Origin: an uncultured Clostridia bacterium
GTDB taxonomy: Bacteria; Bacillota; Clostridia; JAAYHZ01
DNA length: 5,932 bases
Assembly: GCA_937894465.1 (NCBI GenBank)
Contig: CALCRE010000298.1
Span: forward strand, 1 to 5,932
Reading direction: 5' to 3'
Positions 1-5,507 of the stretch are shown in pieces. Numbering within the stretch: the first letter of the stretch is position 1; the number at the start of each line of letters is the position of its first letter. Below the pieces are notes generated by a model. It searched no databases. It saw nothing but the letters and a program-made list of their open reading frames with translations, and was not told the DNA's origin. Position numbers and translations under genes: made by a program.

Positions 1-1
1 G

Positions 2-46
2 CCAATGACCACCGAACTATACAAAGGTTCGAGATGGGTTAAGTAA
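2..46 (+). CDS. Possible C-terminal tail of an upstream gene (partial)
   Basis: A frame open from the left edge reads PMTTELYKGSRWVK and stops at TAA (44-46). I do not recognise the family. The frame starting at base 1 is also open, to a TAA at 40-42, so the choice of frame is not certain; the third frame closes at once. Because the downstream genes form a same-strand catabolic cluster, an upstream same-strand gene such as a transporter component would be expected, but that is inference from context only. Confidence 0.3.
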   Translation, partial: PMTTELYKGSRWVK

Positions 47-74
47 GTGATCAAAGGGATCAAATAATATGATT

Positions 75-110
75 GGATGCAGAAGTTGAGATAAAGTCTC
101 TTCTGCATCC
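75..110 (+). terminator. Perfect 11-bp inverted repeat (stem-loop), possible terminator or mRNA-processing hairpin
   Basis: GGATGCAGAAG (75-85) is exactly complementary to CTTCTGCATCC (100-110), with a 14-nt interval that can add three further pairs (89-91 with 97-99). It lies about 30 nt after the likely stop of the upstream frame and 42 nt before the start of the glycoside-hydrolase-like gene. The 3' side runs TCTTATGTTA, which has only short T runs, so a classical rho-independent terminator is doubtful. It could instead be a stabilising or attenuating hairpin between an upstream gene and the catabolic genes. The structure is seen directly; the role is inferred. Confidence 0.5.
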
Positions 111-152
111 TCTTATGTTAGAAGACACAAAAACAGTTAGGAGACTTTATAC

Positions 153-1850
153 ATGAATATTAAAGCCGAAACACCTATTGCAAGAAAAGCTGAAAAAGTA
201 TTTGAAAAAAGAATCGTTGAATGGTTGGAAAACAATCACGATAACATGCCGGTAAAAGAAGTACTGTTTCGTGAATCGTACAATGAAGGATATATTGTTG
301 ATGTGAAAGAATCCGTTGCTGTTGTCTCAGCAGCATCGAAAATAGAGTTTATGGCCGGAGCAGGTGAGCTGATACGGATGATTACAAAGGCTGTTTGTAA
401 CGACGAAACGCCACTGAATGATTGTTCAGTGGCAAACAAAGCGATATTTCCGCAAAGAACTCACTATATGCCGGGGCATTTCGGGAATGCATACGAGGTG
501 TGCTGGCCTTCTGAAATGGAATATTTATTGGAGGACTTGGCTTTGTTCGGAGCAAACGGTTATGCAGACTGGGTTGACCCGAATGATATGCCGGATCCAT
601 ATAACCCTCATGTGTTCTGCAGTTCCTCTATGAGCCTTTGGCAAAAGAAGAAAGCATATTTTCGATATGCAAAGGAACTGGGTATGAACACAGGGTTATA
701 TTTTGCACATAATGTAGCTTTTACCGACCAGCTACTTCCCGGTCTTTTGGGAGTGAGAAGCCATAAACACAAGGTCCAAGGTCAAGTGTTGTGTCCTTCC
801 GTACCGGAAGCTCGGCAAATTTGCCTTGATAATGCAGAAAACCTCATGAAAGACTTCGTCGCATCCGATGTTCAGATCGACAAGATAATTTGCGGTCCGT
901 ATGACGACGGAGGATGCGCATGCGATATGTGCCAACCCTATTACAAGACATTTTTAGATATGGTCTACGACATTTACAAGATCGTAGTGAAATATTTTCC
1001 GGCCATTCAGGTTGATATATGCGGTTGGTGGACATCCGATGATGAACTTCATCTTTTAAAAGACTTTGCGAAAAAGTTAGACGGGCATTTCGGTGAATAC
1101 ATGTACAGTGTAACTTACGGTGTATTCGGTGTTCCGGAAGGAGTACAACACAAAATCAGTCCCCTTGATTTGAGTACCTTTGTGCACATCGGTTTTTCCC
1201 ATGAGAACAAGGACACCTATATTAAAACCGGAATCCATAACGCACAAGAAAGAATACGTTCTATCGTACAATCCTACGAAAAGGCCGGATGTAAAGGCTT
1301 TAACACTTACAACGAGTCTTTTGGGGATCATTACAATGAGTACATGATCTCCAGACTTGCAAGAAATCCTGATGCCTATTTGGATGAACTGACCTTGGAA
1401 TATATTTATGAAATGTTTTCTCTAAAAGGTGAACATGCCCTGAGAATGTTAAAAATTATGAATGAAATGCAGTTTTATGATTTGTCTAAAGCCGGAGAGT
1501 GGGAAAAGGCTCTATTGGAAATTCAACCTTTTATCAAAGTGAATGAAGAACAAAGCCTTTGGTTGTTTGAGCAGGTGCTGTTAAAGGCACAACTGATGGC
1601 TCTGGATTATCAAATAGGGGATTATACCAAGTGGAAATTCAAGTCGGATTTGGACGGTGTTTTACCTTTGATTGAGCAAAGGGAAAAGTTTTTCGGCAAA
1701 ATGTTCAGAAAGGTATACGGATTGGGGCTTATGCGTCATTGCTTTATACCGGAACTTATGCAAGCACCTTGGCACAAAGCTTACAGGAAGTTTTATCCTG
1801 TGCCTTTAGGTAATATTGTTCCGGGAATGAAACTGAACAAAAATGCATGA
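153..1850 (+). CDS. Glycoside-hydrolase-like TIM-barrel protein, family unassigned (GH20/GH67-like architecture)
   Basis: A 565-aa protein whose overall look is that of a polysaccharide- or glycoconjugate-cleaving enzyme, although I cannot place it in a named GH family. Residues ~30-82 resemble the small alpha/beta domain that precedes the barrel in GH20 and GH67 enzymes, ending in GAGELIRMI (69-77). A barrel-like region follows (~100-400), rich in aromatic and acidic strand ends: CWPSE (117-121), GLYFAH (181-186), GPYDDGGC (248-255), GWWTSDDE (291-298), YNESFGDH (386-393). The C-terminal ~165 residues look helical. D251, D252, E298 and E388 are candidate acidic catalytic residues, but the classic GH20 Asp-Glu pair is not evident. 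A Cys cluster, C255-x-C257-xx-C260, directly follows the DDGG turn. There is no signal peptide, so it probably acts in the cytoplasm. AGGAG at 139-143, 9 nt before the ATG, supports the start. Coding status is near certain; enzymatic class is moderate. Confidence 0.6.
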   Translation: MNIKAETPIARKAEKVFEKRIVEWLENNHDNMPVKEVLFRESYNEGYIVDVKESVAVVSAASKIEFMAGAGELIRMITKAVCNDETPLNDCSVANKAIFPQRTHYMPGHFGNAYEVCWPSEMEYLLEDLALFGANGYADWVDPNDMPDPYNPHVFCSSSMSLWQKKKAYFRYAKELGMNTGLYFAHNVAFTDQLLPGLLGVRSHKHKVQGQVLCPSVPEARQICLDNAENLMKDFVASDVQIDKIICGPYDDGGCACDMCQPYYKTFLDMVYDIYKIVVKYFPAIQVDICGWWTSDDELHLLKDFAKKLDGHFGEYMYSVTYGVFGVPEGVQHKISPLDLSTFVHIGFSHENKDTYIKTGIHNAQERIRSIVQSYEKAGCKGFNTYNESFGDHYNEYMISRLARNPDAYLDELTLEYIYEMFSLKGEHALRMLKIMNEMQFYDLSKAGEWEKALLEIQPFIKVNEEQSLWLFEQVLLKAQLMALDYQIGDYTKWKFKSDLDGVLPLIEQREKFFGKMFRKVYGLGLMRHCFIPELMQAPWHKAYRKFYPVPLGNIVPGMKLNKNA

Positions 1851-1870
1851 TAAATGCAACAAATGTATGA
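1841..1870 (+). repeat. Short AAATG-type direct repeats between genes 1 and 2
   Basis: AAATGCATGA (1841-1850) recurs with one mismatch as AAATGTATGA (1861-1870) exactly 20 nt later, and a related AAATGCAAC lies between them (1852-1860). The same stretch contains TGCAT (1844-1848) facing ATGCA (1854-1858) across 5 nt. It covers the last codons of the glycoside-hydrolase-like gene and the spacer before the LacI-family gene. It might be an operator for that regulator, but in AT-rich DNA such short similarities also arise by chance. Confidence 0.25.
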
Positions 1871-1898
1871 AAAGTAAAATACACATGAAGGAGAGTAT

Positions 1899-2933
1899 AT
1901 GATAAGACCAACGCTTAAGGATATCGCAGAATATGTAGGAGTTAGTGTCTCTACTGTTTCTAAAGCATTGAGCAATAGCAAAGAGATCAATGAAGAGACT
2001 ATAAAGAAGGTTAAAGATGCAGCCATAAAATTCAATTACAACAACCTTTCCTCCGAACACAATATCACCAATGCAATCGGAGTGATTCTTCCGGAGGTAA
2101 CCAGCTTTCTACACTCTAACATATTGGAGAAGTTAGAGATGAAATTACAGGATTGCGGCTACAACCTACTATTGGGTATTCATAATTTCGAATATCAAAA
2201 AATTGAGCAGTATGTCCGTTTATTTGCAGCAAAAAAGCTGGACGGAATTTTTATTGTGGTGGATTCCTGTGAGATTACTGAAGAGCAGTATGACAGAATC
2301 ATTTCCATTTGTAATGAAAGCAGTTTGCCTTTATTTGTCACTGAATCCTCTATGAATAGAAATTTTAATTACCTATGTAATGCCATTGTCATTGATGACT
2401 TTTATGCCATTGAAAAATTAACAGGATATCTGTTAAAACACGGTCACACAGAGTTCGGATTAATTTTTGATCGATTGGACTACAACCGGTTGGGAACAGT
2501 ACAAAGGGTACTACGAAAAAAGGGAATTGAATTACCGGAACAACGTATCTTTGTTACAGACACAAGAAATGAAGAGGCAGGAGTGAAAGGGATGGAATAC
2601 TTCTTACAATCAGATGACATTCCCACGGCCTTTGTGGCCTCTTATGACGAAGTATGCATCGGCGCTTTAAAATGCGCACAGGATCATGGATATACTGCAC
2701 CTTCGGATTTTTCCATATTCTCTTTTGATAACACCAGAATTTCCGAATATGTGTTTAAAGGTATCACTACCATCCAATTACCCATAAACAAAATTGTGGA
2801 TATTGCCGTATCAACCATCATGAATGATGTCAAGGATGGAATTGATCATTCGAAAATGTTGATGAGGATAACTTCGGAAGCAGTGATTCGGAGTACGACA
2901 GGTCCTGCACCTGCAAGAAAGAAGGATTTTTAA
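1899..2933 (+). CDS. LacI/GalR-family transcriptional regulator
   Basis: A 344-aa ligand-responsive DNA-binding regulator, probably a repressor of this cluster. The N-terminal helix-turn-helix is typical: TLKDIAEYVGVSVSTVSKAL (residues 5-24). The sugar-binding-protein-like core begins at AIGVILPE (59-66), with LDGIFIV (114-120), the subdomain element IPTAFVASYDE (241-251), FSFDNTRISEY (274-284) and TTIQLPI (290-296), and ends with EAVIRSTTGP (327-336), all family hallmarks. Length is normal. The hinge is odd: the usual PNxxARxL segment is missing, and the Tyr of FNYN is followed after only about a dozen residues by the core. AAGGAG at 1888-1893, 5 nt before the ATG, fixes the start. It sits 48 nt after the glycoside-hydrolase-like gene and 1 nt before the peptidase gene, so it is probably cotranscribed. 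Its effector is likely a sugar or sugar phosphate from the pathway (inference). Confidence 0.93.
   Translation: MIRPTLKDIAEYVGVSVSTVSKALSNSKEINEETIKKVKDAAIKFNYNNLSSEHNITNAIGVILPEVTSFLHSNILEKLEMKLQDCGYNLLLGIHNFEYQKIEQYVRLFAAKKLDGIFIVVDSCEITEEQYDRIISICNESSLPLFVTESSMNRNFNYLCNAIVIDDFYAIEKLTGYLLKHGHTEFGLIFDRLDYNRLGTVQRVLRKKGIELPEQRIFVTDTRNEEAGVKGMEYFLQSDDIPTAFVASYDEVCIGALKCAQDHGYTAPSDFSIFSFDNTRISEYVFKGITTIQLPINKIVDIAVSTIMNDVKDGIDHSKMLMRITSEAVIRSTTGPAPARKKDF
2922..2926 (+). promoter_or_regulatory. Ribosome binding site of the M14 peptidase gene, inside the regulator gene
   Basis: AAGGA lies 8 nt before the ATG at 2935 and within the last codons of the LacI-family gene. It supports this start and implies that translation of the peptidase is coupled to that of the regulator, since only one base separates the stop from the ATG. 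Confidence 0.7.
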
Positions 2934-2934
2934 A

Positions 2935-4176
2935 ATGGCTAGAAAAAGCATACGATTTTTAAGAGGAAAATGCGAAGACGGAATTATTAGGCTATATATT
3001 GAAAGAGGCTCTCCTTTGTATAAAAACCTCTTGGATGAATTGCATTTTAGAATTTACAGAAAAAAAGAAGACGATTTTCAACAAGGCAATGATTATTACG
3101 AATACTTTGACGCACTTGATTATAAAGATGCAAAGCTCATCTATGACGGATCTTTGCAAAAGCAAGATTCCTATTGTTTCGTTTATACCGATTCCGATGT
3201 GAAGCCTTTGGATATCTATGCATATTGGGTGGCATATAAAGACGATATTGTTCCGTCAGGTCCTGTAGGAGTATCAGTGAGGCATCCGGACGTATGGTGG
3301 ACATTTCAAAGGATCAATGATGTGATGGAAAGACTTTATACTGCATATCAAGGACCAAAAAGCTTGTCATCTTATGGATATTCCACACGTAAAAAGAAAT
3401 TAAAAGGACTTGTGTTAGGAAACCCGGATCGTTGTATCGGCCTTATAGGAGCAGTTCATGCCGGGGAGTCCGGTCCGGAGTTATTCTTAAGTGCTGCAGA
3501 AACCATCATTCGAAATTATCCGGATCTTTTGAAAAAAACAGGATTGGCTATATTGCCTTCGGTCAATGCCGATTGCAGGGAAGATATGGCCACCGGTACA
3601 CCTCAATACATTCGGTGTAACCCTAACGGGGTGGATTTGAACAGAAACTTCGATGCCGGCTGGGATACAGTCGACCTTACATACGGCTTAAATACCTCCA
3701 TTCACGGAAGCATTACTTACAGAGGGCCATTCCCTCAATCGGAAGACGAGACCAATACGGTCATCAACTTCATAGACAAGGTTCGCCCGGCTGTCATTTT
3801 TAACGGGCATTGTCTGTCCTCCATATGCGGAGATTGTTTTTTAACCCCAAGAAACTCTCAAAGCGATGAAGAATACAAAAACCGGTGCATTGAATTGATC
3901 ACACCTTATTCACAAGGATTTCGCGATGTAGACAAAGAAGGACTGTCATTTCATTATGGTACTACAGCAGGAAGTGTACCGGCTTATGTTTACAAAAAGT
4001 ATGGTATCCCCGCTTTCGACATGGAATATCGTACTGTAAAAGACGAAAAAAGAGAGCGGGATTGTGTCATCGGTAGAACGACGCCGGAGCTGTTACAAGA
4101 ATATATCGGTTACCATACAAAGGGGATTATAAATCTGATGAAATATATGGCCGGGAACGAAGGTGACATTACGTGA
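2935..4176 (+). CDS. M14-family zinc carboxypeptidase with N-terminal beta domain
   Basis: A 413-aa metallopeptidase. All M14 landmarks are present and in order: first zinc-ligand motif H175-xx-E178 (HAGESGPE), the substrate-carboxylate-binding block GVDLNRNF (232-239, with N236 and R237), the second zinc His in NGHC (H292), the loop GTTAGSVPAYVYKKYGIPA (342-360), and the catalytic Glu in FDMEYR (E364). It should therefore be an active enzyme cleaving a C-terminal amino acid or another carboxylate-bearing amide. Residues ~1-116 are a separate beta-rich region ending IYAYWVAYKDDIVPSGPVGV (94-113), which resembles a fibronectin-III/Ig-like fold. No signal peptide or membrane segment is visible, unlike secreted digestive M14 enzymes, so an intracellular substrate is likely. 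Its position between a sugar-type regulator and sugar isomerases suggests work on a sugar-amino-acid or glycopeptide conjugate, or deacylation of a modified sugar; this is inference. Muropeptide cleavage, as in the DAP-type M14 enzymes, is an alternative. Confidence 0.88.
   Translation: MARKSIRFLRGKCEDGIIRLYIERGSPLYKNLLDELHFRIYRKKEDDFQQGNDYYEYFDALDYKDAKLIYDGSLQKQDSYCFVYTDSDVKPLDIYAYWVAYKDDIVPSGPVGVSVRHPDVWWTFQRINDVMERLYTAYQGPKSLSSYGYSTRKKKLKGLVLGNPDRCIGLIGAVHAGESGPELFLSAAETIIRNYPDLLKKTGLAILPSVNADCREDMATGTPQYIRCNPNGVDLNRNFDAGWDTVDLTYGLNTSIHGSITYRGPFPQSEDETNTVINFIDKVRPAVIFNGHCLSSICGDCFLTPRNSQSDEEYKNRCIELITPYSQGFRDVDKEGLSFHYGTTAGSVPAYVYKKYGIPAFDMEYRTVKDEKRERDCVIGRTTPELLQEYIGYHTKGIINLMKYMAGNEGDIT
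4160..4166 (+). promoter_or_regulatory. Ribosome binding site deciding the GTG start of the SIS gene
   Basis: AAGGTGA ends 6 nt before the GTG at 4173. The first in-frame ATG (4221) has no comparable Shine-Dalgarno sequence and would delete the first N-terminal helix, so the GTG is preferred. The GTGA overlap with the peptidase stop (4173-4176) indicates translational coupling. Confidence 0.65.
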
Positions 4177-4766
4177 AGAACAAATGTTGGATTGCAGCGA
4201 TTGAGTCGTTACATATTGAGATGAATGCTTTAAAATCTCTTTCGGAATACATGGACAAAGAATCCTTTGATCTGGCGTTGGATGCATTGGCAAGCAGTAA
4301 CAAGATCATAACTTGTGCAAGCGGTACATCCGGGATTGCGGCAAAAAAGTTTGCCCACTCATTATGTTGCATTGAAAGAAGCGCCATGTTTATGCCGCCT
4401 TGTGAAGCGGTCCACGGGGGTTTGGGGGCTTTGAAGAAAGAAGATGTCATGGTGATGGTGTCAAGAGGCGGTAAAACTTCCGAGCTGTTGCCGGTGATTG
4501 ATGTATGTAACAAAAAGGGTGCTGTTTTGATCGTGGTGACTGAAAACTTGGATTCCCTCTTAGGTAAGAATGCAGACATTGTTTTACCCATAAAAATCGA
4601 GAAGAAAAGCGACCCTACCGGTTTGATGGCCACATCAAGCTTTATGGTTACCGTTGCTCTTTTTGATGCATTGCTTTCAGCATTAATTGTTCGAACCGGA
4701 TATACAAGAGAACAATTCGGTCTGATCCACCCCGGGGGAGCAGTGGGGCAATTACTGAATAAATAA
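4173..4766 (+). CDS. SIS-domain sugar-phosphate isomerase-like protein (KdsD/GutQ-like, no CBS domains)
   Basis: A 197-aa single SIS domain, the fold that binds phosphosugars. It lines up along its length with the SIS half of arabinose-5-phosphate isomerases (KdsD/KpsF/GutQ): CASGTSG (48-54), AVHGGLGAL (79-87), VSRGGKTSELL (96-106), TGLMATSS (149-156), FGLIHPGGAVG (182-192). The two C-terminal CBS domains of KdsD are absent, because the protein ends six residues after that last motif. Against E. coli KdsD from memory, catalytic E111 and H193 match E104 and H186, but K59 is replaced by T52 and E152 by K145. An aldose-ketose isomerase role on a phosphorylated sugar is reasonable, but the substrate is unlikely to be arabinose 5-phosphate, and no Kdo genes are nearby. 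Other SIS activities, such as a 6-phospho-3-hexuloisomerase, a deglycase or a sugar-phosphate-binding role, remain possible. It overlaps the peptidase gene by 4 nt and lies 13-16 nt before the TPI-like gene. Confidence 0.82.
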   Translation: MKNKCWIAAIESLHIEMNALKSLSEYMDKESFDLALDALASSNKIITCASGTSGIAAKKFAHSLCCIERSAMFMPPCEAVHGGLGALKKEDVMVMVSRGGKTSELLPVIDVCNKKGAVLIVVTENLDSLLGKNADIVLPIKIEKKSDPTGLMATSSFMVTVALFDALLSALIVRTGYTREQFGLIHPGGAVGQLLNK

Positions 4767-4770
4767 AAAC

Positions 4771-4775
4771 AGGAG
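4771..4775 (+). promoter_or_regulatory. Ribosome binding site before tandem ATG codons
   Basis: AGGAG precedes two in-frame ATGs, at 4780 (4 nt away) and at 4783 (7 nt away). The spacing favours the second, giving a protein one Met shorter than the maximal frame. Confidence 0.6.
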
Positions 4776-4779
4776 ATGA

Positions 4780-5484
4780 ATGATGTATAAAGGTATAACC
4801 ATAAAACCCCCCTTTTTTGAAATAGGACCTAAAGCCTATCTATACGGTGAGGAAATGTTAGCTTTGGCCAGAGTTATTGATCGAGTGGCAATAAAATATG
4901 ATGTGGACATCATTGTGACACCTCAATCTGTGGACATAAGGTTGTTAGCGGAAAATACCGAAAGAATTTTGGTATTTGCACAACATATGGATTGTCTGAG
5001 ACCCGGAAGGGGGCTTGGGTCAGTGTTGCCGGAGGCTGTGAAAGCCGCCGGTGCAAAAGGCGTGATGTTAAATCACGCAGAATGTAAATTGACCTTGGAT
5101 GTGATTGAACAGACTATAAAAAGAGCGGACGAGATCGGGTTGGCAACCATTGTTTGTGCGGATACGGTGGAAGAAATTAAAACAATTGCACATATGGCAC
5201 CGAATATCATCGTGGCGGAACCTACCGAACTGATCGGTACCGGTCAGACCAGCAGCGTGGAATATGTTAGAGAAACCATTGCAACTGTTCAAGAAATCAA
5301 TGAAGACATTATGGTATTGCAAGGAGCAGGGATCAAAGACGGAAAAGATGTCTACAATGTGATTTCAGCAGGGGCACTGGCAACGGGAAGTACCAGTGGA
5401 ATCATCAAGGCAAACGACCCCTACGCTATGGTAGAGGAAATGATCTGCAATCTGCGTGTAGCGTGGGATCAAATACACAAATAA
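4780..5484 (+). CDS. Archaeal-type triosephosphate-isomerase-like TIM barrel
   Basis: 234 aa from the first ATG (233 from 4783), the length of archaeal TpiA rather than the ~250 aa of bacterial and eukaryotic TPI. Characteristic blocks: VDIIVTPQSVDIRLLAE (42-58), VFAQHMD (65-71), GSVLPEAVKAAGAKGVMLNHAE (from 80, with putative electrophile H99), AEPTELIGTG (146-155, catalytic Glu E147 and flexible loop), and the phosphate-binding turns QGAGI (181-185) and TGSTSGIIKA (202-211). All of these are intact, so it should isomerise a small ketose/aldose phosphate. The N-terminal strand differs: FEIGPKAYLYG (13-23) keeps the Lys (K18), but Gly replaces the Asn of the usual N-x-K motif. Being in an accessory cluster, it is probably a specialised paralogue acting on a C3-C4 or related sugar phosphate, not the housekeeping glycolytic enzyme (inference). 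It lies 13-16 nt after the SIS gene and 23 nt before the YjbQ-family gene. Confidence 0.85.
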   Translation: MMYKGITIKPPFFEIGPKAYLYGEEMLALARVIDRVAIKYDVDIIVTPQSVDIRLLAENTERILVFAQHMDCLRPGRGLGSVLPEAVKAAGAKGVMLNHAECKLTLDVIEQTIKRADEIGLATIVCADTVEEIKTIAHMAPNIIVAEPTELIGTGQTSSVEYVRETIATVQEINEDIMVLQGAGIKDGKDVYNVISAGALATGSTSGIIKANDPYAMVEEMICNLRVAWDQIHK

Positions 5485-5492
5485 TAAATTTC

Positions 5493-5498
5493 AGGAGG
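5493..5498 (+). promoter_or_regulatory. Consensus Shine-Dalgarno of the YjbQ-family gene
   Basis: AGGAGG, followed by another AG, lies 9 nt before the ATG at 5508 and is the strongest ribosome binding site in the window. It fixes the start and suggests high translation of this gene within the operon. Confidence 0.75.
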
Positions 5499-5507
5499 AG
5501 AAAAAAT

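Noticed and set aside
48..64. GATCAAA direct repeat (49-55 and 58-64) as an operator
   Set aside because: Only 7 bp, not dyad-symmetric as expected for a LacI-type operator, and common in AT-rich DNA.
86..119. Possible sigma-A promoter (TTGAGA at 86-91 with a TATGTT-like -10 at 114-119)
   Set aside because: The spacing of about 22 nt is far from 17, and the elements overlap the stem-loop; no well-formed promoter could be supported.
47..152. TPP riboswitch upstream, suggested by the YjbQ thiamine annotation
   Set aside because: The region is too short to hold the conserved THI-box helices and I see none of their core sequences; the only structure is the simple hairpin at 75-110.
1793..2060. 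Two overlapping - strand frames across the gene 1/gene 2 junction, hydrophobic in places
   Set aside because: They overlap the 3' end of the GH-like gene and the HTH-coding part of the regulator; their hydrophobic runs arise from the reverse complement of A-rich codons.
4169..4633. 154-aa open frame on the - strand opposite the SIS gene
   Set aside because: It lies wholly antisense to a well-supported SIS gene, has no recognisable motif and no fitting operon context.
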